The notes under the pieces were generated by a model. The model was not told where the DNA came from and made no database searches. It saw only the letters and a list, made by a program, of their open reading frames with translations. 51,123 nt of DNA from an uncultured Curtobacterium sp. (GTDB taxonomy: Bacteria; Actinomycetota; Actinomycetes; Actinomycetales; Microbacteriaceae), in the NCBI GenBank assembly GCA_913778205.1, contig CAJYUW010000015.1, positions 1-51,123 on the forward strand. The letters run 5' to 3'. A program made the translations under genes and the position numbers. How positions within the stretch are numbered: position 1 is the first letter of the stretch; each line of letters starts with the position of its first letter. This document shows positions 24,279-34,219 of the stretch, in pieces.

Positions 24279-26159
24279 TCAGCGCGTCGCGGCGTCCCGA
24301 CTCGCGTCGGCGTCGTCGACCGCCTCGTCCTCGGCGCTGGCATCGTCGGTCGCGCCCACCGCGCCCGGTGCGTCCGGTGTGGCGAGGAGGCCGGTCGCGT
24401 GCGTGAGCACGCCACGCAGGTTCTCGAGGTACCCCGCGACGGCGTCGCGCTCGGTCCGGATCGCGGCGAGGCGGTCCTCCGCGTCGGCGACGATCCCGGC
24501 GGTGCGGCTCTCGGCGTCCTCGATCATCTTGTGGACGCGCTCCTGCGCATCGGCGACGATCGTGCGCGCGTGCTCCTGCGCGTCGGCCGTGCTCGTGCGC
24601 TCGAGGTCGTCGGCCTCCTGCTGCAGACGCTCCGCGCGCTCCCGCGCCTCGCTCGCGCGGCGGGTGGCCTCGGCGAGCTGCAGGTTCGCCTCGTCGAGGT
24701 ACTTCTGCGTCTCGGTGACGGTCTCGTGGTGCTTCTGGAGGTACTCCTGCTCGGCGTCGTCGCGGCGGGCGGCGAGCTCGGACTCCAGCGCGGTGCGGGC
24801 GTCGTCGCGCATCCGGGCGATGTCGGCGGCGACCTCGTCGCGCTCCCGGGCGAGCGCCGCCCGTGCCGTGTCGATCTCCTGACGCAGCGCGGTGCGCTCG
24901 GCCTCCAGCGCCCCGATGTCCGCGGCGCGGCGGTCGGCGATCTCGGTGTCGAGCTCCCCGTGCTCGCGGTCGCGGCGGGCGGCGAGCTCGGCCTCGTGGT
25001 CACGCACGGCGCGCTCGGCGGCGGCGTCGGCCTCGGCACGCTCGCGCTCGATGCGGGACCGGTGCTCGTCGAGCTCCCGGGCGATCCGGGCGGCGGTTTC
25101 CTGCACGAGGCGCTCGTTCTCGGTCCGGGTCTGCTCCTCGTCGACCCGGAGCTGGGCCCTGGCGGCCTCGAGATCCTGCTCGAGCGCCGTCCGTGCCGAT
25201 GCGAGCTCGCGCTCCCAGGCGGCGCGCGCGGTGGCGAGCTCCTCGTCGGTCTCGCGCCGGAGGTCCCCGAGTTCGGCGTCGAGCTCGGCCCGGCGCCGCG
25301 CGACCTCGGCGGCGAGGTCGGCTCGTCCGGTCTCGAGCTCGAGCGCGTGCGCCCGCTGCTGTTCGTCCCGCTCGTGGTGCCAGGCAGCCCGTCCCTCGGT
25401 GAGCTCGCGGTCGAGTGCGGCACGACGCTCGGTCTCGGTGCGGTCGAGGTCCTCGACGCGGCGAGCGTGGTCGGCCTCGAACACGGTGCGACGGTGCTCG
25501 GTCTCCCGGTCGAGGTCCGCCGCCGCAGCGCGGGCGTCGGCCGATTCGCGCTGGACGGTCTCGCGGAGCTCGGCGACCTCGTGCTCGACCTGCGCGCGCA
25601 GGGCGTTGGTCTCGCGGATGGCGACCGACCGGACCTCAGCGGCCTCGGTCACGGCGGCACCGCGCACGGCGGCACCCTCGTTCCTGGCGTCCTGGAGGAG
25701 CAGGCCGGCCTCGGCGCGGGCGCGCTCCACCGTGTCGGCGGCCTCGGCGCGGGCCCGCGCGAGCTCGGCGGTGGCGCGCGTCCTGGCGTCCTCGAGGGTG
25801 TCGCGGGCTTCCTCCTGCGCCTCACGCACGAGCCGGTCGGCCTCTGCACGACTGGAGGCGCGCAGTCGCTGCGCGTCGATGTCGGCCTGGCTGATGAGTC
25901 GGGTCGACTGCTCCTCGGCGACGCGGAGCGTGGACTCGAGTCGGGTGCCGAGACCGCTGTACGTCGGGGTGCCGGCCTCGTCGAGTTCGCCCTGCAGCTC
26001 GGTGACCCGCGACTGCAGCAGCCGGATCTCCTTCGCGGCCTCGGCACGGTCCTTGTTCGACTTGATGAGCTCGCGCCGGAGGTCTCCGAGAGCACGGTCG
26101 ACCTCGTCGCGGCGGTACCCCCGCAGTTCCGATCCGAACTCTGCCTCGTCGTTCGCCAC
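24279..26159 (-). CDS. DivIVA-like long coiled-coil protein
   Basis: A 626-residue protein that is almost entirely charged coiled coil. The N-terminal 35 residues (SELRGYRRDEVDRALGDLRREL) have the G-Y-x-x-x-x-V-D pattern of DivIVA heads. The rest is rich in Ala, Glu, Arg and Asp with heptad spacing and repeated ADAQER-like and EAEDRL-like words, ending in an acidic tail. It has no membrane segment. The layout resembles polar scaffold proteins such as Streptomyces Scy or FilP, so a role in polarity or cytoskeleton is inferred, not shown. GTG at 26159 has AGGAG six bases upstream; TACGAT on the minus strand at 26213-26208 is a likely -10. Confidence 0.85.
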   Translation of the reverse strand: MANDEAEFGSELRGYRRDEVDRALGDLRRELIKSNKDRAEAAKEIRLLQSRVTELQGELDEAGTPTYSGLGTRLESTLRVAEEQSTRLISQADIDAQRLRASSRAEADRLVREAQEEARDTLEDARTRATAELARARAEAADTVERARAEAGLLLQDARNEGAAVRGAAVTEAAEVRSVAIRETNALRAQVEHEVAELRETVQRESADARAAAADLDRETEHRRTVFEADHARRVEDLDRTETERRAALDRELTEGRAAWHHERDEQQRAHALELETGRADLAAEVARRRAELDAELGDLRRETDEELATARAAWERELASARTALEQDLEAARAQLRVDEEQTRTENERLVQETAARIARELDEHRSRIERERAEADAAAERAVRDHEAELAARRDREHGELDTEIADRRAADIGALEAERTALRQEIDTARAALARERDEVAADIARMRDDARTALESELAARRDDAEQEYLQKHHETVTETQKYLDEANLQLAEATRRASEARERAERLQQEADDLERTSTADAQEHARTIVADAQERVHKMIEDAESRTAGIVADAEDRLAAIRTERDAVAGYLENLRGVLTHATGLLATPDAPGAVGATDDASAEDEAVDDADASRDAATR

Positions 26160-26207
26160 GTGTCGCTCCTGGTGCTCGCCGGCGGACCCGTGCGGCCCGC
26201 GGGGACG

Positions 26208-26213
26208 ATCGTA
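26208..26213 (-). promoter_or_regulatory. -10 box of the DivIVA-like gene
   Basis: Read on the minus strand, TACGAT lies 48 bases before the GTG start. No good -35 is visible. The divergent gene at 26343 has TATCGT at 26283-26288, so both promoters share this gap. Confidence 0.38.
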
Positions 26214-26342
26214 GCGTGGCGCCGCCCCCGGAGTCTGAGCCGGCGGGGACCCGGCGGGGATGCACTCCACAGGGATGCTCGGTATCGTGGACCGCTGATC
26301 CGGCGCCGATTCCCCACCCCGGCGCGGTAGGGAGAGAGATCC

Positions 26343-28079
26343 GTGCGGTTCGTCCTGGCGATCGTCAGTTTCGTGGTCGGCCTGTTGCTGGTCGGCCTCG
26401 CGGTCGGTCAGCGCACCGTCTTCGCGCCCCCGTCCTCACTCGTCGCGTCCTCGACGGCGAAGTCCTCCGCACCGGTGACGGTCATCCCGGGGACCACCCT
26501 CAACGCCAACCCCGGCTACCAGCAGATCAACGTCAGGGGCTCCGGCGACGTCTTCGCCGCCTACGGCAAGACCTCCGACGTGCTCGCGTGGGTCGGTGAC
26601 GCCGCGCACACGACCCTGCGGTTCGACGCCGAGGCCGGATCGCTCCGCGGGCGGACGACGGGCTCGGGCACGAGCGTGCCCGACCCGAAGGACAGCGACC
26701 TCTGGTACCAGCAGTACGACGGCGCCGGGCAGTTCACGGTGCGCCTGCCGCAGGACGTCTCGGTCGTGATCGTCGGCGACGGCTCCGATCCGGCACCGGG
26801 CGACGTCTCCGTGACCTGGCCGCGCGACACCGCGACGCCGTCCGTCGGACCGCTCCTCGTCGCGGGGGGCGTGTTCCTGCTCGGCGGGATCGCGCTGCTC
26901 GTCTGGGCGATCGTGCACCAGCGCCGCGGCCGCGGTCCCCGTCGTCGCAGTGGTGGCACGCGTCCGCCGCGGGTGCGCGCGTCCCGTCGGGCCGCTGCCG
27001 CGGGCGCCCAGGTGCCGAGTCGTGGGCGTCGCGGGCGGCGGGCGTTCGTCGCTGTCCCGGTGCTCCTCGTCGGCGCACTGTCCCTCGCGGGTTGCTCCGC
27101 GGAGTACTGGCCGCAGGGCGGGCAGACCTCGCCGACCCCGACGGCGACGGCCACCGGTGCGGCGGAGCAGGCCGAGCCGGTCGCGGCGACCAAGCAGCAG
27201 ATCGCGCGCATCGTGCAGCGGGTCGCGCAGGTCGCGGCGAAGGCCGACGCCGACCGCGACGCGAAGCTCGCCGCACAGCGGTTCACCGGAGCCGCCCTCG
27301 AGCTCCGTGAGGCCAACTACACGATCCGCGCGAAGGACTCCGACGTCGACGCACCGCCCGCGATCTCCGCGGACGAGGTCTGCGTCGCGCTCCCGCAGCA
27401 GACCGACACGTGGCCGCGCACGGTGTTCGCCATCACCGCGGCGGACTGCTCCGCCAAGACCGCGGCACCGCAGGCGCTGACGCTGACGCAGGAGACCGCA
27501 CGCGACCAGTACAAGGTCGCCTACGACGTGTCGCTCGAGGCCGACGCGCAGATCCCGACGCTCGCCCCGACCTCGGTCGGCGCCGCGCTCCTCGCGTCGA
27601 ACACCAAGCTCCTGACGATCGAGCCCGACCAGGTCGCCCCCGCCTACGCGGACATCCTCGCGAAGGACTCGGCGAGCGAGTACGCCGACCTCTTCGCGGG
27701 CGACGGCGACGCACTCCGGTCCACGATCGGCAAGGCGTACAAGGACAAGAAGGCGAAGGAACTCCCGGACACCGCGAAGATCGAGTACTCGTCCGAGATC
27801 CCCGAGGACAGCGCGGTGGCGTTCGCGACCGACAAGGCCGGCGCGCTCGTGTCGGCCGACCTCGACGAGGTCGAGAAGGTGACGCCGACCGCGTCCGGTG
27901 CCGAGGTGAACACCGAGGGCGCCGTGAAGGCGCTGTCCGGCGTCGACTCCAGCAAGAAGGGCATCAGCGCCACCTACGGCGTCCAGGTCCTGTTCTACGT
28001 GCCGCCCGTCGGCTCCGATGAGAAGGCGGTCCTGCTCGGCTTCACGCAGGGCCTGACCGCCGCGAGTGAGGTCCAATGA
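26343..28079 (+). CDS. Unknown multi-pass membrane protein with an internal lipobox
   Basis: A 578-residue protein I cannot assign. The N-terminal part has a hydrophobic segment (residues 1-22) and an extracytoplasmic domain ending at a second membrane helix (GPLLVAGGVFLLGGIALLVWAIV). A 40-residue Arg-rich loop follows, then a third hydrophobic stretch that ends LLVGALSLAGCSAEYW. The latter is a perfect lipoprotein signal (LAGC) but internal. The remaining 310 residues look like a secreted lipoprotein domain with few Cys. It therefore resembles a fusion of a small membrane protein and a lipoprotein, or two genes whose separation was lost. GTG start. The stop overlaps the next ATG (ATGA), so it is coupled to the thioredoxin-like gene. 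Confidence 0.75.
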   Translation: MRFVLAIVSFVVGLLLVGLAVGQRTVFAPPSSLVASSTAKSSAPVTVIPGTTLNANPGYQQINVRGSGDVFAAYGKTSDVLAWVGDAAHTTLRFDAEAGSLRGRTTGSGTSVPDPKDSDLWYQQYDGAGQFTVRLPQDVSVVIVGDGSDPAPGDVSVTWPRDTATPSVGPLLVAGGVFLLGGIALLVWAIVHQRRGRGPRRRSGGTRPPRVRASRRAAAAGAQVPSRGRRGRRAFVAVPVLLVGALSLAGCSAEYWPQGGQTSPTPTATATGAAEQAEPVAATKQQIARIVQRVAQVAAKADADRDAKLAAQRFTGAALELREANYTIRAKDSDVDAPPAISADEVCVALPQQTDTWPRTVFAITAADCSAKTAAPQALTLTQETARDQYKVAYDVSLEADAQIPTLAPTSVGAALLASNTKLLTIEPDQVAPAYADILAKDSASEYADLFAGDGDALRSTIGKAYKDKKAKELPDTAKIEYSSEIPEDSAVAFATDKAGALVSADLDEVEKVTPTASGAEVNTEGAVKALSGVDSSKKGISATYGVQVLFYVPPVGSDEKAVLLGFTQGLTAASEVQ

Positions 28080-29113
28080 GCAATGTCCCCCCGACCCCGT
28101 CCGGTCTCCGCGGAGCGGTCGACCTGTCATCCCTCGTCGACCGGGCCCAGCGTCCGGCCGGGGCGCCGTCGTCCGTGGCCGCCGGCGGCCAGCCTGCCGG
28201 CGGTCAGCCCGCCGGTGCCCCCGCGGCCGGCGGTGCCCCCGCGGCCGGCGGTGCCGACGCCGGGGCGGAGCTGACCGTCCCGGCGCTCGTCCTCGACGTC
28301 ACCGACCAGACGTTCCAGGACGTCCTCGAGCTCTCGACGGTCGTCCCGGTGATCGTGGACATCTGGGCCGAGTGGTGCGGACCGTGCAAGCAGCTCTCAC
28401 CGATCCTGGAGCAGCTCACCGCCGAGTACGACGGCCGGGTCCTGCTCGCCAAGGTGGACGCCGACACGAACCCGCAGCTCGTCCAGGCGTTCCAGGCGCA
28501 GTCGATCCCCACGGTCGCCGCCCTCATCGGCGGTCGCCCGCTCGGGCTGTTCGTCGGCGCGCTCCCGGAGGCGCAGGTCCGCGACGTCTACGAGCAGGTC
28601 ATCGCGGCGGCCGAGCAGAACGGCGTGTCCGGGCGGGTCACCGTCGGCGGCTCGGTGCCGGGCGAAGGTGCGGAGCCAGGCGAGCCGGAGCCGCAGCCGC
28701 TCCCGCCGCACCACCAGGCCGCGTACGACGCGATCGAGCAGGGTGACTACGCGACGGCGATCCAGGAGTACAAGACCGCGATCGCACAGGACCCGCACGA
28801 CCAGATGGCGGTGGCCGGGCTCGCCCAGGTCTCGCTCCTCGACCGGCTGTCCGCCCGGACCGCGGACGAGATCCGGGGTGCCGCGGCCGCCGGTCCGCAG
28901 GACGTCGAGGCGCAGCTCGCCGTGGCCGACCTCGACATCAGCGGTGGACACGTCGAGGACGCGTTCGGTCGACTGCTCGACCTCGTGCCCACGGTCTTCG
29001 GTGCGGAGCGCGAGAGCGTCCGGGTCCGGCTCGTCGAGTTCTTCGAGCTCATCGGCGGTGACGACCCCAGGGTCGTCGCCGCCCGACGCCGGCTCGCCAG
29101 CGTGCTGTACTGA
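28076..29113 (+). CDS. Thioredoxin-TPR protein (CnoX/YbbN-like co-chaperone)
   Basis: A 345-residue protein. Residues 1-65 are Ala/Gly/Pro-rich with a repeated AGGQPAG/AGGAPA pattern. Residues 70-180 form a thioredoxin fold with an intact WCGPC active site (IVDIWAEWCGPCKQLSP) and the cis-Pro in SIPTVAAL. The C-terminal half contains TPR-like helices (AAYDAIEQGDYATAIQEYKTAI). E. coli CnoX/YbbN has this layout and works as a holdase and GroEL partner under oxidative stress; the E. coli version has lost the active Cys pair, which is retained here. It is coupled to the preceding membrane-protein gene. Confidence 0.88.
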   Translation: MSNVPPTPSGLRGAVDLSSLVDRAQRPAGAPSSVAAGGQPAGGQPAGAPAAGGAPAAGGADAGAELTVPALVLDVTDQTFQDVLELSTVVPVIVDIWAEWCGPCKQLSPILEQLTAEYDGRVLLAKVDADTNPQLVQAFQAQSIPTVAALIGGRPLGLFVGALPEAQVRDVYEQVIAAAEQNGVSGRVTVGGSVPGEGAEPGEPEPQPLPPHHQAAYDAIEQGDYATAIQEYKTAIAQDPHDQMAVAGLAQVSLLDRLSARTADEIRGAAAAGPQDVEAQLAVADLDISGGHVEDAFGRLLDLVPTVFGAERESVRVRLVEFFELIGGDDPRVVAARRRLASVLY

Positions 29114-29194
29114 CGCGTCCCGAGCCCGAGCGCCGGTCCGACGTCCCCGCCACCCCTCGGGGCGTGTGGACGACGCGCCCGCGTGGCCACCTGG

Positions 29195-29238
29195 CGGACG
29201 GGTGGCGCGGTGCCAGCCGGCACCGCGCCCCCCGTCCG
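29195..29238. terminator. Bidirectional terminator, GGACGGG hairpin family
   Basis: CGGACGGGTGGCGCGGTGCC (29195-29214) pairs with 29219-29238 over 20 positions with one mismatch, loop AGCC. It separates the converging thioredoxin-like gene and glgB. Its right arm is nearly identical to bases 11-28 of the window. Confidence 0.8.
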
Positions 29239-29247
29239 TCAGTTCCC

Positions 29248-31941
29248 TCAGCGGGCGAGCTTCAGCCAGACCGAACCGAGCGGCGGCACCACGAGGTGCG
29301 CCGACGCCGGGCGGCCCGCCCACGGGGTCTCGTCCGCGGTGACGACGCCGAGGTTGCCCACGCCGGAGCCGCCGTACTCCGCCGCGTCCGTGTTGAGGAC
29401 CTCGTGCCACTGTCCGGCGGCGGGGAGCCCGAACCGGCGCTCGACGGGGACGCCGGAGAAGTTGACGAACACCGCGAGCCGGTCGTCGCCGTCCTTCCGG
29501 AGGAACCCGAGCGTCGAGTGCGGTGCGTCACCGCCCTCGATCCACTCGAAGCCGTCCGGGGTCGCGTCGTGGGTCCACAGCGCCGGTGTCTCGCGGTAGA
29601 CGCGGTTCAGCGCGGCCACGAGGTCCTGGACGCCGCGGTGCCCGGGGTCGTCGAGGTGCCACCAGTCCAGCCCGCGGGCCTCCGACCACTCCTGTGCCTG
29701 CGCGAACTCCTGGCCCATGAAGAGCAGCTGCTTGCCCGGGTGCGCCCACATGAACGCGAGGTACGCCCGGACGTTCGCGAGCTTCTGCCACTCGTCGCCG
29801 GGCATCTTCCCGAACAGCGAGCCCTTGCCGTGCACGACCTCGTCGTGGCTGATCGGCAGCGTGAACTGCTCGCTGAAGGCGTAGACGAGCGAGAACGTGA
29901 TCTCGTCGTGGTGGTAGCTGCGGTGCACGGGCTCGCGGCCGATGTACTCGAGCGAGTCGTGCATCCACCCCATGTTCCACTTCTGGCCGAACCCGAGGCC
30001 GCCCGCACTCGTCGGCTGCGTCACGCCGGGCCAGGAGGTGCTCTCCTCCGCGATCATCACGATGCCCGGGTAGCGCTTGTAGGCCGTGGCGTTCGTCTCC
30101 TGCAGGAACGAGATCGCCTCGAGGTACTCCCGGCCGCCGTGGATGTTCGGCAGCCAGTCCGTCCGCGAGTAGTCGAGGTAGAGCATCGATGCGACGGCGT
30201 CGACACGGAGCCCGTCGATGTGGAACTCCTCGAGCCAGTACAGCGCGTTCGCGACGAGGAAGTTGCGGACCTGCGGCTGCCCGAAGTCGAACACGTAGGT
30301 GCCCCAGTCGAGCTGCTCGCCACGACGGGGGTCCGGGTGCTCGAACAGGGCGTGGCCGTCGAACTTCGCGAGCGCCCACTCGTCCTTCGGGAAGTGGCCC
30401 GGCACCCAGTCCATGATCACGCCGATGCCCGCGGAGTGGAGGCGGTCGATCAGGTACCGGAGGTCGTCGGGGGAGCCGAACCGCGCGGTCGGCGCGTAGT
30501 ACCCGGTCACCTGGTAGCCCCACGAGCCACCGAACGGGTGCTCGGCGAGCGGCAGGAACTCCACGTGGGTGAAGCCGAGGAACTGCACGTGGCCGATCAG
30601 CTGGTCGGCGACCTCGCGGTAGGACAGGCCGGGCCGCCACGAGCCGAGGTGGATCTCGTAGACGCTCATCGGGCGGTCGTGGGTGGTCGCCGTGGCCCGC
30701 TGCTCCATCCACGCGGTGTCGCCCTCGGACCACCGGTAGGTCGACGCGGTGATCACGGACGCGGTCGCCGGCGGCACCTCGGTCCGACGGGCGAACGGGT
30801 CCGCCCGCTCCACCCACCCCGAGTCGGTCAGGATCTGGAACTTGTAGCGCTGCCCTTCGAGCGCTCCCGGCCAGAACAGCTCCCAGACGCCGAGGTCGTC
30901 GAGCCGTCGCATGGCCGTCGTCCGGCCCTCCCAGCCCTCGAAGTCGCCGATCACCCGGACCGCCGTCGCGCGCGGCGCCCAGACCGTGAACGCGACGCCG
31001 TCGACGCCGTCGACCGTCCGCACGTGCGCACCGAGGTGGTGCCAGAGCTGCTCGTCGCGACCCTCGCCGAACAGGTGCAGGTCGAGCTCGCCGATGGTCG
31101 GTGCGAAGCGGTAGGCGTCGTCGGTCGTCCAGGTGGTGTCGTCGTGGCCGCCGGACGGGTCCGGGTCGTAGTCGGCCTCGACGCGGTACCGACCGAGGGT
31201 GCCCGCGGTCGCTCCGGCCCAGAGACCGTCGCCCTCGTGCGCGAGTTCGACGTCGTCGCCGTCGGGGCGGACGATCCGGACGGCGCGGGCGAGGTGGCGG
31301 ACGACACGGATGCTCGTCCCGCCGTCGACCGGGTGGGGGCCGAGGACGTCGTGCGGCTGCGACCAGCGAGCCTCCGCGACCTGCTGGCGGAGCCACTCCT
31401 CGACGGGGGCGGGGCGCGGACCGTCCGGTGACGGTGCCGAGGACGAACCGACGACGGGAGCCGTGGTCGACGCGGGCGCCAGCGGGGTCCCGCCCTCGGA
31501 CGTCGGCGCGTCGGCACCGTCGTCCACCGGGGTCGTCAGGTGCCGCGGTCGCGGGGACGCGGCCGCTGACGCGTGGCCGGCGAGCGTGGCGGACTCGGGG
31601 ACGCCGCGGTCCGGTGCCTCCCGCGCGGGCGCCGGGGCACCGGGGAGGTCCTCGCCGGGAGCTGAGACCCGGGGCTCGTAGCGCGGCTCCGGGTCACGCG
31701 GCGTGCCCGTGGCGGCGCCCGCCGACGGTGCCGGGGCATCCCCGGTCGGCGCCGGGACGTGCTGCACGGGGTGCGTCGGGCGTGGCGTGTCGTCCGGCAT
31801 GCGGCGCGGGAGCACGGGCGGCGGTGGCGGTGGCACCGGTCGCGCGCTCGGCCCCTGGCCCCGTCCGGGCTGTGGTGGCTGGGACGCAGCGGGGGGCTGC
31901 TGCGTCCCGGGGTCCTTCGGCGTCTTGTCGGCGTCGGTCAT
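29248..31941 (-). CDS. glgB: 1,4-alpha-glucan branching enzyme GlgB
   Basis: An 897-residue GH13 branching enzyme that makes alpha-1,6 branches. The order is: a disordered Pro/Ala/Thr-rich N-terminus of about 165 residues, a first beta-sandwich domain, CBM48 ([19 protein letters not shown]) and the catalytic barrel. Catalytic residues are visible in [12 protein letters not shown] (nucleophile Asp), [11 protein letters not shown] (acid Glu) and [13 protein letters not shown] (His-Asp). The core matches the usual ~730 residues, so the N-terminal tail is a real extension. ATG at 31941 overlaps the glgE stop (ATGA). A longer start inside glgE is unlikely. Confidence 0.95.
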   Translation of the reverse strand: MTDADKTPKDPGTQQPPAASQPPQPGRGQGPSARPVPPPPPPVLPRRMPDDTPRPTHPVQHVPAPTGDAPAPSAGAATGTPRDPEPRYEPRVSAPGEDLPGAPAPAREAPDRGVPESATLAGHASAAASPRPRHLTTPVDDGADAPTSEGGTPLAPASTTAPVVGSSSAPSPDGPRPAPVEEWLRQQVAEARWSQPHDVLGPHPVDGGTSIRVVRHLARAVRIVRPDGDDVELAHEGDGLWAGATAGTLGRYRVEADYDPDPSGGHDDTTWTTDDAYRFAPTIGELDLHLFGEGRDEQLWHHLGAHVRTVDGVDGVAFTVWAPRATAVRVIGDFEGWEGRTTAMRRLDDLGVWELFWPGALEGQRYKFQILTDSGWVERADPFARRTEVPPATASVITASTYRWSEGDTAWMEQRATATTHDRPMSVYEIHLGSWRPGLSYREVADQLIGHVQFLGFTHVEFLPLAEHPFGGSWGYQVTGYYAPTARFGSPDDLRYLIDRLHSAGIGVIMDWVPGHFPKDEWALAKFDGHALFEHPDPRRGEQLDWGTYVFDFGQPQVRNFLVANALYWLEEFHIDGLRVDAVASMLYLDYSRTDWLPNIHGGREYLEAISFLQETNATAYKRYPGIVMIAEESTSWPGVTQPTSAGGLGFGQKWNMGWMHDSLEYIGREPVHRSYHHDEITFSLVYAFSEQFTLPISHDEVVHGKGSLFGKMPGDEWQKLANVRAYLAFMWAHPGKQLLFMGQEFAQAQEWSEARGLDWWHLDDPGHRGVQDLVAALNRVYRETPALWTHDATPDGFEWIEGGDAPHSTLGFLRKDGDDRLAVFVNFSGVPVERRFGLPAAGQWHEVLNTDAAEYGGSGVGNLGVVTADETPWAGRPASAHLVVPPLGSVWLKLAR

Positions 31942-33938
31942 CGGTGCGGTCCCTCCACGACGAGCAGGTGCACGGGCTCCTGGAAGGCGTCCAGGCGTAC
32001 GTAGTTCGACGAGCCCCACACCCAGCGCTGCCCGGTGACGACGTCACGGACGTCGAACGGCTCCTCGGTCGCGAGCCCGAGGGCTGCGAGGTCGAGGTGC
32101 ACGGTGGTCTCGCGGGCGGAGTGCGGGTCGACGTTCGCGACGACGATCACGGTGTCGTCGCGGCCGGAGCGGACGAACCGGCCCGGGAGGTGCTTCGAGT
32201 AGACGACGATCGCCGGGTCCTCGGCGTGGTGCACGTGCAGGTTCCGGAGCTGGCGCAGTGCCGGGTGAGCGGCACGGAACCGGTTGAGCATCGTCACGTA
32301 CGGGGCGAGGCTGGCGCCCTCGGCCTCGGCCAGCGCGAAGTCGCGCGGCTTGTACTCGTACTTCTCGTTGTCGATGTTCTCCTCGGAACCCGGGCGGGCG
32401 ACGTCCTCGAACAGCTCGTAGCCCGAGTACATGCCCCAGGTCGGCGCACCGGTGGCCGCCAACGCCGCGCGCACCTTGTAGCCGGCGCGGCCGCCGAACT
32501 GCAGGTACTCGGTGAGGATGTCCGGCGTGTTCACGAAGAGGTTCGGCCGGAGGTACGCGCTCGTCTCGTGGCTGAGCTCCTCGAGGTAGGACTCGATCTC
32601 CTCGCGCGTGTTCCGCCACGTGAAGTACGTGTACGACTGCTGGAACCCGACCTCGGCGAGCGCTCGCATCATCGCCGGTCGGGTGAACGCCTCGGCGAGG
32701 AACACGGTGTCCGGGTGCTCGTCGCGGATCTCGCGGATCACGCGCTCCCAGAACCAGAGCGGCTTCGTGTGCGGGTTGTCGACGCGGAAGATGCGCACGC
32801 CGAACGACATCCAGTGCCGCAGGACCCGGAGCACCTCGGTGACCAGGCCCTCGGGGTCGGTGTCGAACTGGATCGGGTAGATGTCCTGGTAGCGCTTCGG
32901 CGGGTTCTCCGCCGTGGCGATCGACCCGTCCGCCCGCTGGGTGAACCAGTCCGGGTGCTCGGCGACCCACGGGTGGTCGGGGGAGCACTGGAGAGCGAAG
33001 TCGAGCGCGACCTCCATCCCGGTGTTCTTCGCGGTCTCGACGAACTCGCGGAAGTCGTCCTCGGTGCCGAGGTCCGGGTGGATCGCGTCGTGACCGCCGT
33101 CGGCCGAGCCGATCGCCCACGGGCTGCCGGGGTCGTGCGGCCCGGGGGTCAGCGTGTTGTTCGGGCCCTTGCGCGCGGTCGTGCCGATGGGGTGGATCGG
33201 CGGCAGGTAGACGACGTCGAACCCCATCCGGGCGACCGCCGGCAGGCGTCGTGCCGCCGTGCGGAAGTCGCCGCTCCTCCAGGAGCCGTCCGCGTTCCGC
33301 TTGGCGCCCTCGCTCCGGGGGAAGAACTCGTACCAGGCGCCGACGCCGGCCCGCGTGCGTTCGACGTCGAGCAGCTGCGTCGGCGACGACGTCCGCAGTG
33401 AGGTGAGCGGGGAGTCCTCGACCTCGCCGGTGATGCGGGGATCGTCGACCGCGGCGAGCCGTTCGGCCGGGTCGAGCGCGGTGTCGCGGATGCGGGCGGC
33501 TGCGCGCGTCGCGGCGGGGGAGTCGGTCTCGGTCGCGAGGCGGTCGAGCAGCAGGCCGCCGTCGAGCAGGGTGGCTTCGGTGTCGACACCGGCACCCACC
33601 TTGAGCCGTGCCGCGTGCACCCAGGTCGCCCAGTCGTCGCCGTAGGACTCGACGTGCCACGACCAGACACCGACGTGGTCGACCTGCACCGTGGCCTCGT
33701 ACCGGTCGGTGCCGGGCGCGACGAGGGTCAGTGGGACGGTCCGGGTGCCGCCGTCCGGGCGCTCGAGCACGAGGTCGGCGCCGATCACGCCGTGTCCTTC
33801 GCGGAAGACGGTCGCGCCGAACGTGATCACCTCGCCGTCGAACGCCTTGCTCGGGTAACCGTTCGGCGTCGCGGGTGCGAGTTCGGTGATGGGGATGCGC
33901 CCGGGCTTCGGTCGCCGGGGTCGGTCTGCGGTGGCCAC
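31938..33938 (-). CDS. glgE: Alpha-1,4-glucan:maltose-1-phosphate maltosyltransferase GlgE
   Basis: A 666-residue GH13_3 enzyme that extends alpha-glucan from maltose-1-phosphate. Features: N-terminal domain [26 protein letters not shown], donor-site motif [13 protein letters not shown], nucleophile region [16 protein letters not shown] and acid Glu in [13 protein letters not shown]. The family pattern is complete and the length normal. The GTG start gives [17 protein letters not shown]; no strong ribosome site is visible. TreS and Pep2, which supply maltose-1-phosphate, are not in the window. It is co-directional with glgX upstream across a repeat-rich gap and coupled to glgB. Confidence 0.96.
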   Translation of the reverse strand: MATADRPRRPKPGRIPITELAPATPNGYPSKAFDGEVITFGATVFREGHGVIGADLVLERPDGGTRTVPLTLVAPGTDRYEATVQVDHVGVWSWHVESYGDDWATWVHAARLKVGAGVDTEATLLDGGLLLDRLATETDSPAATRAAARIRDTALDPAERLAAVDDPRITGEVEDSPLTSLRTSSPTQLLDVERTRAGVGAWYEFFPRSEGAKRNADGSWRSGDFRTAARRLPAVARMGFDVVYLPPIHPIGTTARKGPNNTLTPGPHDPGSPWAIGSADGGHDAIHPDLGTEDDFREFVETAKNTGMEVALDFALQCSPDHPWVAEHPDWFTQRADGSIATAENPPKRYQDIYPIQFDTDPEGLVTEVLRVLRHWMSFGVRIFRVDNPHTKPLWFWERVIREIRDEHPDTVFLAEAFTRPAMMRALAEVGFQQSYTYFTWRNTREEIESYLEELSHETSAYLRPNLFVNTPDILTEYLQFGGRAGYKVRAALAATGAPTWGMYSGYELFEDVARPGSEENIDNEKYEYKPRDFALAEAEGASLAPYVTMLNRFRAAHPALRQLRNLHVHHAEDPAIVVYSKHLPGRFVRSGRDDTVIVVANVDPHSARETTVHLDLAALGLATEEPFDVRDVVTGQRWVWGSSNYVRLDAFQEPVHLLVVEGPHR

Positions 33939-34020
33939 GGAGGCGACGCTACCCGGAAGGCGTGCCCACGTTCACCGGAAGGCGTGTCGTGGGGACGACG
34001 GAGACCACCGACGGGGCTGT

Positions 34021-34122
34021 GGAGGAGCGGCGGCGGACCGCCTGAGCGCCGGACGGAGGAGCGGCGGCGGACCGCCTGAGCGCCGAACGGAGGAGCGGCG
34101 ATGGACTACCGGAAAGCCGGAG
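34021..34122. repeat. 34-bp tandem repeat between glgX and glgE
   Basis: Two copies (34021-34054 and 34055-34088) differ at about one base; each starts GGAGGAGCGGCGGCGG and contains GACCGCCTGAGCGCCG. A degenerate third copy runs 34089-34122 and a fragment of a fourth follows. The array fills most of the 281-base gap between glgX and glgE, which otherwise contains only the hairpin at 34154-34195. Confidence 0.85.
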
Positions 34123-34153
34123 GGAGGAGCGGAGACGGGGCCGCCGGGGTGCC

Positions 34154-34195
34154 GGACCGGAGGCCCGTGGCGGGCTCGCACCGCGCCTCCCGTCC
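34154..34195. terminator. Degenerate hairpin of the GGACGGGAGGC family after glgX
   Basis: GGACCGGAGGC (34154-34164) can pair with GCCTCCCGTCC (34185-34195) with one mismatch. The inner part is imperfect. It sits 25 bases past the glgX stop. Confidence 0.5.
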
Positions 34196-34219
34196 GACCG
34201 CCGACCCCGCGGCCGGCCC

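Noticed and set aside
31942..32019. Earlier start for glgB inside glgE
   Set aside because: It would overlap the glgE C-terminus by about 80 bases; the ATGA overlap is a much more typical arrangement.
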